DNA of 64,000 nt from Nocardioides speluncae (GCF_003121585.1 NZ_QEOO01000011.1:1-64000); one strand, 5' to 3'. Shown: positions 26,134-35,257, numbered from the stretch's first letter. Translations and numbers: made by a program. Notes: a model not told the origin generated them from the letters alone.

Positions 26134-29100
26134 TCACTCCGGAGCGAGAGCCACCTCGAGTGCCCGGTCCCGGACCTCCGGATCCTCATGACGGCGCAGG
26201 TCGCGGACCAGTTCCTGCCAGTCAGGCGGCCAGCCGGCCTCGGCGCCGGCGACCGCCGCGACGGCCAGCGCCAGCTGCGCGGCACCCGAGCCGTCCGACC
26301 CGAACGCGAGCTCGCGGGCCTGGTCCAGCGTCCGCTCGGCAGGGAGCCGGCTCACCACCCGGCGCAGCGAGCCGGCGACCTCGTCCGCGGCGTGCCCGGC
26401 GAGCAGCGGCCGGTCGGCGAGCGCCGCGATCTCCTGAAGCGCACCGACGTCGTCCCACGCCAGCGCCGCGGCCAGCGCCGTGATCGCGCCCTTCGAGTGG
26501 CTGGACCGCAGCACCTCCGCCAGCTCGCCACCGACGGCGGGCATTGCCCGCGCGGACGAGACCGCGACGGCCACCTCAGCGACCAGTGCCTGCAGCCGCT
26601 GGCTGGCCGGCCGGTCGCGCTGCTCGGTGTCGCGGGAGTCGTCGTCGGCCTCGCTCAGCCGGCGTGCCGCCTCCGCGACCGGGGCACCCTTGCCGACGAC
26701 GCCGACGCCCGCGACGAGGGCGGTGAGGGCAGGCCGCCAGGCAGCAGTGTGATCGAGGTCGGCAACCCGGTCGACGAGGGCGTCGACACCCTTGGCGTTC
26801 CAGGGCAGCCACTGCGGCAGCACGGCCAGCCCACGACGCGCCGTGTCGATGTCGGCCGACCGGGACACGTCCAGCACCAGCCGGGTGTACCGACCGCGCC
26901 GCTCCCGGGCGACCTGGTACGGCGTGAGCTCGAGGACCGCGGTGGCCAGCTCCGGGTCCGCGGCCGCGGACATCAGCACCTGCCACGCCGCGTCATCGTG
27001 GAGGTACCAGCGCTCGGCGCGAACGATCGCCCGCCGGATGTCTCGATGCTGGTTGGCCGCCGTCCAGAGCTGGTGCAGCCGGTCCTCCGCCCCGACCGCC
27101 TGGTGCTCGGCGATCAGCCGGATCCCCTCCTTCTTCGAGGTCACCTTGCGGCTGCTCAGCAGCGGCCGGAGCGCCGCGGCCAGGTTCTCGGGCGACACGA
27201 ACCGGGCGCAGCGCGTCGCCGCATAGACGGCGACCCGCGCCCGGTCGCCATCGGCGTGCCTGAGCAGCTCGGGCAGAACGGCGGCCGGATCCTCAGAGTG
27301 CGCCAGCGCGGCGATCGCCGCCTCGGCGACGGCCACCTCCGAGTCGCCGACGAAGGCACGGATGGCGGGCAGGCTCCCGGGGACGCCGCGGAGGCTGCGT
27401 ACGGCCTTGGCGCGCTCCCAGGTCATGGTCTTCGGCTCGGTCGCCAGCCCGGCGAGGTGCTCGACGTACGCCGCGACCTGGCGCGGCATCCATCCGTGGA
27501 AGCAGCCGTGGAACTGCGGGAGGAAGCGAACCCCGCGCTCGAGGAACCGGCCCTTCAGCGACTTCTTGAAGACCGGGTCGAGCAGGTCGGTACGGCGCCA
27601 CGCGATGGCCGACGCGACGGCCGGAATCGTGATCGTGGAGCGGTCGGCGTCGAACACCTGCGCCACCCGCTCGGCGCGGGTGTCGGGCGGCGCCAGCCAT
27701 AGCCCGATCGCCGACCGGACGACGTGGTCGTCCTTCGCGCGGCGGGCGTGGTCGATGTGCTTCTGCAGCTCGGGGATGTCCCACGCCCGGCGGCCCAGTC
27801 CCTGGGCGAGCGCGATCGTCACGTCGTAGCGGCCGCGCGCGGCATCGGACTCGATCCGGTCGCGGAGGGCGTCGTACACCTCGTGCTCGGCGCCGCGCGG
27901 CAGCGACCGGTACAAGCCGTAGAAGTGGAGCGAGCCCTGACTGGAGCCGCTCAGCTCCATCAGCGCGAGCGCGGTCGAGGTGAGCGACGGACGGCGCGCC
28001 GCGGCACCCTCGCGGAGCAGTCGCTCGCTCCAGGTCCTGATCGCGGACTGCGACCGCCACGAGCAGTCCCGTGCGGCCAGCGCGTCGGAGGCCAGCACGA
28101 CCACCGTCGGCATGTCCTCCTCGCGGTAGAGCCACGGGGCAACGTCGGCCAGCGCCTCGAGGGCCGGCGCGCGGACCGGCTCCTGCTCGTTCCTCAGCCG
28201 GGTCAGGAAGCCGACCACGCCGCCGAAGGTGTTCGGGGATCGGGTCGCCGCCGCCGCGCCGATCAGCAGCGGGTATGCCTCGGCCCGCTCCTCGGCGGTC
28301 GCCCGACGGGTGGCGGTGACCAATAGCGGCTCAGCTTCCGCCCAGTCCAGGCGAGCGGTCATCGCCAGCCGCGACTGCGGGTCGTCCTGGACGCTGGCGA
28401 ACTTCAGCAGCCGGGCGGCTTCCTCGGCGCGCGCCGAGCGCGGCAGCACGTCCACCGCCGCCAGCAGGTCCCGGTCACCCGGGTCGCGCTCCCCCACAAC
28501 CGCGGCGTACACCGCAGGGCGGCGCGCCGGTGGCAGCCGGCGCAGGAACGCCGGCAGCAGCCCGTCCTCGAAGAGGCCGCGTGCGTAACCGACCAGGTCG
28601 TCCTCGGGCGCGTCGAGCAGGGCGTCCATGACCGCACGCCCGTGGGGCATCGCGCCCAGCCGGCGCGGGTCGTTGGCGAGCTTGAGGAACCGGGCCGGGT
28701 CGGTACGGGCCAGGACGCCGGCGACGCGGTACAGGTCCGCCGGGAACGGCGCGTAGGCCACGCTGGTCTCCAGGAGCTTGAACACCCGCTTCGGCTCGGC
28801 CAAGGTCGCCGCTGCGACCGCGCCGCCGACCCGCGACCAGGTCTGCGCCCACAGGGTCGCCGGCTGGGTACGGAACTCCCACTCGACGTAGTCGATGAGC
28901 ACCGCCGGATGTTGCCGGCCGAGCGCGTACCAGTTTCGGACCGCGTGCTCCAGGTCCGGCAGCAGCTCTGCGACCGTCTCGGAAGAGACAGCGACAAGCA
29001 GCGCCGCGGCCTCGTGGTCGCCGTACCGTCGGCGCACCTCGGGCAGCAGCGCGTCGGCAAGCTCCGTGGCGCGGCGGCGCCGGACCGCGCCGTAGATGGC

Positions 29101-29427
29101 GTCGCGATGCGCCGCCGGCAGGACCGGCAGTGCGTCAATCAGCTCCGACTCCGCGACGCCGACCTTGACCGCCAGCGCGCAGGCCCTGACGGCGGCATCC
29201 GGGTCGGGCGACCGCAGCGCCGTGGCGACGTACTCGCGATCGCCCGCAATCCCGGCCAGCTGCAGCGCGAGCCGGCGGCCGTAGCCGTCGGTCGCGGCCA
29301 GCTCGGCCAGCAGCCTCGGCAGATCCTCGGAGCCGACGAGCGCGCGTGCCCGTTTGGCAAGGGCCGCCTGTCGCTGTGGATTTGGGAGTGGGTCAATCTC
29401 GCGGAGCAGTCGCTTGGCCGAGGTCAC
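26134..29427 (-). CDS. Very large HEAT/alpha-solenoid-type protein, unknown function
   Basis: A 1,097-residue protein made of tandem amphipathic helix pairs: repeated segments such as LPRLLAELAATDGYGRRLAL, DAAVRACALAVKVGVAESEL and SEVAVAEAAIAALAHSED are HEAT-like. No signal peptide, membrane span or catalytic motif was seen. Start GTG 29427 has no obvious ribosome site. It lies between two KstR operators that in M. tuberculosis flank only a short gap, so it seems to be inserted into the steroid locus and not part of it. Large solenoids often act as scaffolds, but this is only a structural guess. Confidence 0.7.
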   Translation of the reverse strand: MTSAKRLLREIDPLPNPQRQAALAKRARALVGSEDLPRLLAELAATDGYGRRLALQLAGIAGDREYVATALRSPDPDAAVRACALAVKVGVAESELIDALPVLPAAHRDAIYGAVRRRRATELADALLPEVRRRYGDHEAAALLVAVSSETVAELLPDLEHAVRNWYALGRQHPAVLIDYVEWEFRTQPATLWAQTWSRVGGAVAAATLAEPKRVFKLLETSVAYAPFPADLYRVAGVLARTDPARFLKLANDPRRLGAMPHGRAVMDALLDAPEDDLVGYARGLFEDGLLPAFLRRLPPARRPAVYAAVVGERDPGDRDLLAAVDVLPRSARAEEAARLLKFASVQDDPQSRLAMTARLDWAEAEPLLVTATRRATAEERAEAYPLLIGAAAATRSPNTFGGVVGFLTRLRNEQEPVRAPALEALADVAPWLYREEDMPTVVVLASDALAARDCSWRSQSAIRTWSERLLREGAAARRPSLTSTALALMELSGSSQGSLHFYGLYRSLPRGAEHEVYDALRDRIESDAARGRYDVTIALAQGLGRRAWDIPELQKHIDHARRAKDDHVVRSAIGLWLAPPDTRAERVAQVFDADRSTITIPAVASAIAWRRTDLLDPVFKKSLKGRFLERGVRFLPQFHGCFHGWMPRQVAAYVEHLAGLATEPKTMTWERAKAVRSLRGVPGSLPAIRAFVGDSEVAVAEAAIAALAHSEDPAAVLPELLRHADGDRARVAVYAATRCARFVSPENLAAALRPLLSSRKVTSKKEGIRLIAEHQAVGAEDRLHQLWTAANQHRDIRRAIVRAERWYLHDDAAWQVLMSAAADPELATAVLELTPYQVARERRGRYTRLVLDVSRSADIDTARRGLAVLPQWLPWNAKGVDALVDRVADLDHTAAWRPALTALVAGVGVVGKGAPVAEAARRLSEADDDSRDTEQRDRPASQRLQALVAEVAVAVSSARAMPAVGGELAEVLRSSHSKGAITALAAALAWDDVGALQEIAALADRPLLAGHAADEVAGSLRRVVSRLPAERTLDQARELAFGSDGSGAAQLALAVAAVAGAEAGWPPDWQELVRDLRRHEDPEVRDRALEVALAPE

Positions 29428-29476
29428 GCGTCATTGTTGCCTAACCCGGCGGGCGTTCGAGGCTTGCTGCCAGAAC

Positions 29477-29490
29477 TAGAACCTGTTTCA
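29477..29490. promoter_or_regulatory. KstR operator (DUF35-ltp4-ltp3 operon)
   Basis: TAGAACCTGTTTCA fits the KstR consensus at every defined position. It lies 9 bp before the ATG at 29500, so the operon's message probably has a very short leader and the bound repressor would cover the start. Confidence 0.85.
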
Positions 29491-29499
29491 CTTCGAGTC

Positions 29500-30474
29500 A
29501 TGGCCGAGACTTTGCAGGCTCCGATCACGGTGAGCTTCGACTACACCCGCTCGACGGGTCCGGTCCTCGGGGCGTTCCTGGGCGGACTGCGGGACCGTGT
29601 GGTGCTCGGCGGCCGGACCTCGGACGGCCGCGTCGTCGTACCGCCGCCGGAGTTCGACCCGGCCACCCATGAGCAGGTCAGCGAGCTGGTGCCGGTCGCG
29701 GCCGAGGGCGAGGTGGTGTCGTGGACGTGGGTCCCGGAGCCGGTCGCCGCGCAGCCGCTCGACCGCCCGTTCGCATGGGTGCTGGTCCGCCTCGACGGCG
29801 CCGACTCGACCTTCCTGCACGCGCTCGACGTGGCCTCTGCCGACGACGTCGAGACCGGCATGCGGGTCCGGGTCCGCTGGGCCGACGAGCGCGCCGGCGC
29901 CATCACAGACATCGCTTGCTTCGAACCATCCCACGCCCCGCCGGTTGAGGAGGTTGCGCAGCAACCGTCTCGAAACCAAGGTGCCGGCGGCGAGCCAGTT
30001 ACCGGAGTGGTCACTCCGGTCGCCCTCGACTACACGTACGCCGCGTCGCCGGAGGAGTCGGCGTTCTACCGGGCGCTGGCCGACGGCCGGGTGGTCGGGC
30101 AGCGATGCCCGGTCTGCCGCAAGGTGTACGTCCCGCCGCGCGGCGCCTGTCCGGTCGACGGAGTGCCGACGACCGAGGAGGTCGAGCTGCCGGACACCGG
30201 GACGGTGACCACGTTCTGCATCGTGAACGTGCCGTTCCTCGGCCAGCGGATCCAGCCGCCGTACGTCTCGGCGTACGTGCTGCTCGACGGGGCCGACATC
30301 GCCTTCCTGCACCTGATCCAGGGCATCCCGGCCGACGAGGTGCGGATGGGGCTGCGGGTCAGAGCGGTGTGGCGGCCGCGCGAGGAGTGGAGTACGACGA
30401 TCGAGAACATCTCCCACTTCGAGCCGACCAGCGAACCGGATGCCGACTACGCCACGATCGAGGGGCACCTATGA
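29500..30474 (+). CDS. Tandem DUF35 (OB-fold/zinc-ribbon) protein, Rv3521 type
   Basis: A 324-residue protein with two DUF35-like OB-fold units. The C-terminal unit has the rubredoxin-like ribbon RCPVCRKVYVPPRGACPVDG, in which the fourth Cys is Asp; the N-terminal unit has lost the Cys. DUF35 proteins bind thiolase-like Ltp partners, as in Ltp2-ChsH2 retro-aldolases. Its stop overlaps ltp4 (ATGA). The linker between the two units, around residues 148-160 (VEEVAQQPSRNQG), is encoded by a short palindromic repeat also found in fadE31. Rv3521 assignment is by gene order and architecture. Confidence 0.85.
   Translation: MAETLQAPITVSFDYTRSTGPVLGAFLGGLRDRVVLGGRTSDGRVVVPPPEFDPATHEQVSELVPVAAEGEVVSWTWVPEPVAAQPLDRPFAWVLVRLDGADSTFLHALDVASADDVETGMRVRVRWADERAGAITDIACFEPSHAPPVEEVAQQPSRNQGAGGEPVTGVVTPVALDYTYAASPEESAFYRALADGRVVGQRCPVCRKVYVPPRGACPVDGVPTTEEVELPDTGTVTTFCIVNVPFLGQRIQPPYVSAYVLLDGADIAFLHLIQGIPADEVRMGLRVRAVWRPREEWSTTIENISHFEPTSEPDADYATIEGHL
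29943..29977. repeat. Intragenic REP-like palindrome in the DUF35 gene
   Basis: A 35-bp element begins GGTTGAGGAGG and ends GTCTCGAAACC with the stem GGTTGC-GCA-GCAACC. It is read in frame as VEEVAQQPSRNQ. The same element occurs in fadE31 at 54086-54120 in the same reading frame, with a compensating T-A to C-G change in the stem. Confidence 0.8.
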
Positions 30475-31520
30475 GAGACGTAGCAGTGGTCGGCTTCGCC
30501 CAGCGGCAGATGCCGGTCTTCGACGGATCGCCCACCTGCGTGGAGCTGCTGGTGCCGATCATCGCCGAGGCGTACGAGCAGACCGGCTTCACCAAGGTTG
30601 ACATCGACTTCTGGTGCTCGGGCTCGTCGGACTACCTCGCGGGACGCGCATTCTCCTTCGTGGCCGCGGTCGACGCGATCGGGCCGACGCCACCGGTCGC
30701 AGAGTCCCACCTCGAGATGGACGCGGCTTGGGCGCTCTACGAGGCCTGGCTGAAGATCCAGACCGGACAGGCCGACACCGCGCTGGTCTACGGCTTCGGC
30801 AAGTCGTCCGCCGGGGTGCTCCGGCGGACCCTGGCGCTGCAGCTGGACCCGTACACGATGACGCCGCTGTGGCCGGACACCGTCTCGCTCGCCGCCCTCC
30901 AGGCGCGCCTCGGGATCGACGCCGGCCTCTGGGACGAGAAGGCGATGGCCGAGGTCGTGCAGCGCTCGCTGACCGACGCCGAGAAGAACGAGTACGCCGT
31001 ACGCAGCGGCGGCTCGTCGGTGGCCGACCTGCTCGCGCGCCCGGTGTACGCCGACCCGCTGCGCAAGCACGACTGCGCTCCGGTCACCGACGGCGCGGCC
31101 GCGATCGTGCTGGCCGCCGGCGACCGGGCCCGGGAAGCATCCGACCGGCCGGCCTGGATCAGCGGCATCACCCACAGCGTGGACGCGCTGCACCTCGGCT
31201 CCCGCGACCTGACCCGGTCCCCCAGCGCTGCCCGCGCAGGTGCGGGCGTCGACCTCGACGAGGTCGAGGTCGCCGAGCTGCACGCGCCGTTCAGCCACCA
31301 GGAGCTGATCCTGCGCACCGAGCTCGGCCTCGGCTCCGCCGTACAGGTCAACCCGTCGGGAGGCCCGCTCGCCGCGAACACGATGTTCGCCGGCGGCCTG
31401 ATCCGGATCGGCGAGGCGGCCCGGCGGATCTGGGACGGCTCGGCCGGGGTGACCCTCGGTCACGCGACCGCCGGCCCACTGCTGCAACAGAACCTGGTTT
31501 GCACGTTGGAGGTGCGCTGA
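30471..31520 (+). CDS. ltp4: Thiolase-like lipid-transfer protein, Ltp4 type
   Basis: A 349-residue thiolase-fold protein of the SCP2-thiolase/Ltp group. It begins MRDVAVVGFAQRQMPVFDG and keeps the domain ends (VNPSGGPLAANTMFAGGLIR, TLGHATAGP), but where thiolases have the nucleophile Cys it reads SHLEMDAAWAL. Ltp proteins of this kind act as retro-aldolases on steroid acyl-CoAs together with a DUF35 partner. ATG overlaps the DUF35 stop; its own stop overlaps ltp3. Which cleavage it performs is unknown. Confidence 0.82.
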   Translation: MRDVAVVGFAQRQMPVFDGSPTCVELLVPIIAEAYEQTGFTKVDIDFWCSGSSDYLAGRAFSFVAAVDAIGPTPPVAESHLEMDAAWALYEAWLKIQTGQADTALVYGFGKSSAGVLRRTLALQLDPYTMTPLWPDTVSLAALQARLGIDAGLWDEKAMAEVVQRSLTDAEKNEYAVRSGGSSVADLLARPVYADPLRKHDCAPVTDGAAAIVLAAGDRAREASDRPAWISGITHSVDALHLGSRDLTRSPSAARAGAGVDLDEVEVAELHAPFSHQELILRTELGLGSAVQVNPSGGPLAANTMFAGGLIRIGEAARRIWDGSAGVTLGHATAGPLLQQNLVCTLEVR

Positions 31521-32677
31521 TGGGCGGACAGCGAGCAGCTGTGATCGGGGTCGGCCAGACCCACCACCGAGCGCGCCGTGAGGACGTGTCGATCGCCGGG
31601 CTCTGCCGAGAGGCGATCGACCGTGCGCTGGCCGACGCCGGGGTCGGCTTCGACGACATCGACGCGGTGGTGGTCGGCAAGGCGCCGGACCTGTTCGAGG
31701 GCGTGATGATGCCCGAGCTCTACCTCGCCGAGGCTCTCGGCGCCGCCGGGAAGCCGCTGCTGCGGGTGCACACCGCCGGCTCGGTGGGCGGGTCGACCGC
31801 GATCGTGGCCGCGTCGCTGGTGCAGGCCGGCGTACACAAGCGGGTGCTGACGGTGGCGTTCGAGAAGCAGTCGGAGTCCAACGCGATGTGGGCGCTGTCG
31901 GTGCCGGTGCCGTTCATCATGCCGGTGCACGCCGGTGCCGGTGGCTACTTCGCGCCGCACGTGCGCTCCTACATCCGCCGCTCCGGCGCCCCGGCCCACG
32001 TGGGCGCGATCGTGGCCGCGAAGGACCGGCAGAACGCGCTGCGCAACCCCTACGCCCACCTGCGCAACGAGGGCACCACGGTCGAGTCGGTGCTCGAGTC
32101 GCAGATGCTGTGGGACCCGATCCGGTACGACGAGACCTGTCCATCCTCCGACGGCGCGTGCGCGTTGGTGATCGCCGACGAGGACACCGCCCGCGCCGCC
32201 GACTCCCCCGCCTGGATCCACGCCACCGCGATGCGCTCGGAGCCGACCACCGCCGCCGGCCGTGACCAGGTCAACCCGGCCGCCGGGCGCGAGGCCGCCG
32301 CCGCGCTCTGGCGTGACGCCGGCATCACCGACCCGCTGGAGGAGATCGACGCGGCCGAGATCTACGTGCCGTTCTCGTGGTTCGAGCCGATGTGGCTGGA
32401 GAACCTCGGCTTCACCGCTCCCGGTGAGGGCTGGAAGCTCACCGAGTCGGGTGCGACCGCACTCGACGGCACGCTGCCGGTCAACGCTTCGGGCGGCGTA
32501 CTCTCCTCCAACCCGATCGGCGCGTCCGGAATGCTCAGGTTTGCCGAGGCGGCGCTCCAGGTGCGCGGCCGGGCCGGCGAGCACCAGGTCGACGGCTGCC
32601 GCCGGGCGCTCGGGCATGCCTACGGCGGCGGCTCCCAGTTCTTCGCGATGTGGGTGGTCGGCGCCGAGCCGATCTGA
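31520..32677 (+). CDS. ltp3: Thiolase-like lipid-transfer protein, Ltp3 type
   Basis: A 385-residue thiolase-fold protein, last gene of the KstR-controlled DUF35-ltp4-ltp3 operon. Family landmarks: AAVIGVGQTHH at the start, VHTAGSVGGSTAIVAAS at the usual nucleophile position (no Cys), VNASGGVLSSNPIGASGM and a C-terminal RRALGHAYGGGSQFF. Lack of the thiolase Cys fits C-C bond cleavage by retro-aldol chemistry as in Ltp2. The start codon shares one base with the preceding TGA. It probably forms a complex with the two upstream products (inference). Confidence 0.84.
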   Translation: MGGQRAAVIGVGQTHHRARREDVSIAGLCREAIDRALADAGVGFDDIDAVVVGKAPDLFEGVMMPELYLAEALGAAGKPLLRVHTAGSVGGSTAIVAASLVQAGVHKRVLTVAFEKQSESNAMWALSVPVPFIMPVHAGAGGYFAPHVRSYIRRSGAPAHVGAIVAAKDRQNALRNPYAHLRNEGTTVESVLESQMLWDPIRYDETCPSSDGACALVIADEDTARAADSPAWIHATAMRSEPTTAAGRDQVNPAAGREAAAALWRDAGITDPLEEIDAAEIYVPFSWFEPMWLENLGFTAPGEGWKLTESGATALDGTLPVNASGGVLSSNPIGASGMLRFAEAALQVRGRAGEHQVDGCRRALGHAYGGGSQFFAMWVVGAEPI

Positions 32678-32709
32678 CCTGGGCCGCCCGCACAACCTAG
32701 GCTTGCCGG

Positions 32710-33477
32710 GTGATCGAGCACCGTACTCCCGCCCAGATCGAGCAGATGCGTCCCGCCGGACGGTTCGTCGCCGAGGTCCTCACCAAGCTCTCCGAGGTCG
32801 CCGACGTCGGCGTCGACCTGATCGAGCTCGACGCCCTCGCCCACGAGATGATCAAGGAGCGCGGCGCCGAGTCCTGCTACATCGACTACCACCCGTCGTT
32901 CGGCGCCTCGCCCTTCGGCAAGGTGCTGTGTACGTCGGTCAACGACGCGGTCCTGCACGGGCTCCCGCACCCCTACAAGCTGCAGGACGGCGACCTGCTC
33001 AGCCTCGACTTCGCGGTCAAGGTCGAGGGCTGGGTGTGCGACTCGGCGGTCAGCGTGGTCGTCGGTACGCCGCGCGAGGAGGACCTGCGGCTGATCGAGC
33101 TCACCACGCAGGCGCTGGACGCCGGCATCGCCGCCGCGACCGTCGGCAACAAGATCGGCGACATCTCGGCCGCGATCGCCGGCGTCGCCCGGGGCGCCGG
33201 CCTGAAGATCAACACCCAGTTCGGCGGCCACGGCGTCGGCCGCACCATGCACGGCGACCCGCACATCGCCAACGACGGCAAGGCCGGCCGCGGCTACCCG
33301 CTCAAGCCCGGCCTGGTGATCGCCATCGAGCCGTGGTTCCTGCACACCACCGACGAGATCTTCACCGACCCCGACGGCTGGACCCTGCGCAGCGCCGACG
33401 GCTCCCGCGGCGCCCACATGGAGCACACCATCGCGATCACCCCGGACGGCCCGCTCATCCTCACCGAACGCGGCTGA
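32710..33477 (+). CDS. map: Methionine aminopeptidase, type I
   Basis: A 255-residue enzyme removing N-terminal Met from new proteins. The five metal ligands of the pita-bread fold are recognisable: Asp in SLDFAVK, Asp in CDSAV, His in FGGHGVGRTMHGDP, Glu in AIEPWF and Glu in HMEHTIAI. GTG 32710 is the only start consistent with the family N-terminus (RTPAQIEQMRPAGRFV). It is followed by a long palindrome that probably ends transcription. Housekeeping gene, not linked to steroids. Confidence 0.95.
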   Translation: MIEHRTPAQIEQMRPAGRFVAEVLTKLSEVADVGVDLIELDALAHEMIKERGAESCYIDYHPSFGASPFGKVLCTSVNDAVLHGLPHPYKLQDGDLLSLDFAVKVEGWVCDSAVSVVVGTPREEDLRLIELTTQALDAGIAAATVGNKIGDISAAIAGVARGAGLKINTQFGGHGVGRTMHGDPHIANDGKAGRGYPLKPGLVIAIEPWFLHTTDEIFTDPDGWTLRSADGSRGAHMEHTIAITPDGPLILTERG

Positions 33478-33482
33478 GCCGA

Positions 33483-33556
33483 CTTGTAACGCGGAGTTAT
33501 GCGCGCTGCCACACCGTAACTACGCTGCACCAGCGTGCATAACTCCGCGTTACAAG
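33483..33556. repeat. Palindrome family C, solo copy (20-bp perfect arms)
   Basis: CTTGTAACGCGGAGTTATGC (33483-33502) is exactly inverted at 33537-33556; pairing continues inward for six more positions with one G-T, leaving a 22-base loop. It begins six bases after the map stop codon and ends 34 bp before the XRE gene. Size and build resemble families A and B, but the sequence differs. It could terminate map. Confidence 0.8.
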
Positions 33557-33590
33557 CAGCCTGCCCCGGCCCCCGGCTAGGCTGGCTGGC

Positions 33591-33914
33591 ATGGGCGAGA
33601 TCATCCCGTTCCCGGGCCGTGACCAGTCCGCCGAGCCGGCCGAGCCGGAGCCGCTGTGGCGGGAGGCGGCGGGGCGCGAGCTGCGCCAGGAGCGGCAGCG
33701 CACCGAGCGCACTCTCGCCGACGTGGCCGAGCAGGCCGGCGTCTCGATCCAGTACCTCTCGGAGGTCGAGCGCGGCCTCAAGGAGCCCAGCTCCGAGGTG
33801 CTAGGCGCGGTCTCCCGGGCGCTCGGGCTCAGCCTCGGCGACCTGACCATCCGGGTCGCGCGCACCCTCACCACCCGCCGTACGCCGAGCGCCCCGCAAC
33901 TGCTCGCCGCTTGA
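33591..33914 (+). CDS. XRE-family regulator, ClgR-like
   Basis: A 107-residue DNA-binding protein. After an acidic/Pro-rich N-terminus, a Cro/CI helix-turn-helix is visible: LADVAEQAGVSIQYLSEVER, then GLKEPSSEVLGAVSRALGL. This wording is close to ClgR, the activator of clp protease genes in Streptomyces, Corynebacterium and Mycobacterium. It ends 10 bp from the converging clpP operon, supporting a link. It lacks the longer N-terminus of some ClgR proteins, so another XRE role is possible. Confidence 0.75.
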   Translation: MGEIIPFPGRDQSAEPAEPEPLWREAAGRELRQERQRTERTLADVAEQAGVSIQYLSEVERGLKEPSSEVLGAVSRALGLSLGDLTIRVARTLTTRRTPSAPQLLAA

Positions 33915-33924
33915 TCCTCGCCGG

Positions 33925-34533
33925 TCACCAACCGCCTGGAGCGAGCTTCTGGCTGTCCAGTACGACGTCCGCGAGGCCGTAGGCGACGGCCTGGTCGGCG
34001 TCCAGGATCAGGTCCCGGTCGGTGTCCTCGCGCAGCCGTTCGACCTCCTGGCCGGTGTGCTTGGACAGGATCTGCTCCATCTCCGCACGCAGCCGGACGA
34101 TCTCCTTGGCCTGCACGGCGAGGTCGGGCAGCGTGCCCTGTCCGCCACCCGACGGCTGGTGGAGTACGACGCGGGCGTGCGGCAGCACGTTGCGCTGGCC
34201 CTTCGCACCGCTTGCCAGCAGCACCGCCGCCGCGGACGCGGCCTGCCCGACGCACGTCGTACTCACCGGTGGCCGGACGAACTGCATGGTGTCGTAGATC
34301 GCCATCATGGCGGTCACCGAGCCGCCGGGTGAGTTGAGGTAGACGTTGATCGGGCTCTCGCTGCTCTCCGAGGCGAGGTGCAGCATCTGGGCGATCACCA
34401 CGTTGGCGACGCCGTCGTCGATCTCGGTGCCGAGGTAGATGATCCGGTCGGTCAGCAGCCGGCTGTAGATGTCGACCGCGCGCTCGCCGCGCAGCGTCTT
34501 CTCGACGACGCTGGGAATCGTGTAGCTGCTCAT
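33925..34533 (-). CDS. clpP2: ATP-dependent Clp protease proteolytic subunit (ClpP2 type)
   Basis: A 202-residue serine protease subunit. The catalytic triad is visible: Ser in [12 protein letters not shown], His in [10 protein letters not shown], Asp in the TDRDLILD segment. [17 protein letters not shown] is the family substrate-groove strand. ATG 34533 overlaps the stop of the upstream clpP (ATGA), so the two subunits are made together, as in actinobacterial ClpP1P2 heterocomplexes. No clpX or trigger factor is adjacent; this may be a second, ClgR-dependent pair. Confidence 0.93.
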   Translation of the reverse strand: MSSYTIPSVVEKTLRGERAVDIYSRLLTDRIIYLGTEIDDGVANVVIAQMLHLASESSESPINVYLNSPGGSVTAMMAIYDTMQFVRPPVSTTCVGQAASAAAVLLASGAKGQRNVLPHARVVLHQPSGGGQGTLPDLAVQAKEIVRLRAEMEQILSKHTGQEVERLREDTDRDLILDADQAVAYGLADVVLDSQKLAPGGW

Positions 34534-35171
34534 GACCCCGCACCTCCCGCCCGGAGCCCGATCCGGCTGGTCGAGCGCGCCGGCGTCACCGCGGTGACGT
34601 CGGTGAGGATCTGGTCGACGAAGCCGTACTCCTTGGCCTCCTCGGCGGTGAACCAGCGGTCCCGACGGGCGTCGGCCTCGACCTTCTCGACGGTCTGGCC
34701 GGTGTGCTCGGCGATCAGCGCCATCAGCACGTTCTTGGTGTGCTCGAGGTTCTGGGCCTGGATCTCGATGTCGATCGCTGTGCCGCCGATACCGGCCGAC
34801 CCCTGGTGCATCAGCACTCGGGAGTGCGGGAGCGCGTAGCGCTTGCCCGGCGTACCGGCGGAGAGCAGGAACTGGCCCATGCTGGCGGCCAGCCCGAGGG
34901 CGAGCGTCGAGACGTCGTTCGGGATCAGCCGCATCGTGTCGTAGATCGCCAGCCCGGCAGACACCGAGCCGCCGGGTGAGTTGATGTACAGGCTGATGTC
35001 GCGGTGCGGGTCCTCCGCGGACAGCAACAGCAGCTCGGCGCACAGGCGGTTGGCGATCGCGTCGTCGACCTCCTGGCCGAGCACGATGATCCGTTGGTGG
35101 AGGAGCCGGGCGGTGAGCTGGTCGTCGAGCGATCCGGGCAGCGCCGGGGCATCGACTGCGAGGCGGGTCAT
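34530..35171 (-). CDS. clpP1: ATP-dependent Clp protease proteolytic subunit (ClpP1 type)
   Basis: A 213-residue ClpP with Ser in [15 protein letters not shown], His in [10 protein letters not shown] and Asp in [35 protein letters not shown] marks the active groove. It is the first gene of a two-clpP operon. The C-terminus is somewhat extended ([15 protein letters not shown]). Upstream, between it and cyp125, is a near-match to the ClgR motif. Numbering P1/P2 is by gene order only. Confidence 0.93.
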   Translation of the reverse strand: MTRLAVDAPALPGSLDDQLTARLLHQRIIVLGQEVDDAIANRLCAELLLLSAEDPHRDISLYINSPGGSVSAGLAIYDTMRLIPNDVSTLALGLAASMGQFLLSAGTPGKRYALPHSRVLMHQGSAGIGGTAIDIEIQAQNLEHTKNVLMALIAEHTGQTVEKVEADARRDRWFTAEEAKEYGFVDQILTDVTAVTPARSTSRIGLRAGGAGS

Positions 35172-35257
35172 GGAGACCTCCCTGTGGGGTTGGACGGGAT
35201 ACGTCCAGCCTCACCGGCCCGAGCCGGCGTTCCCAGGGAATCCGCTGTGGGCGGATC

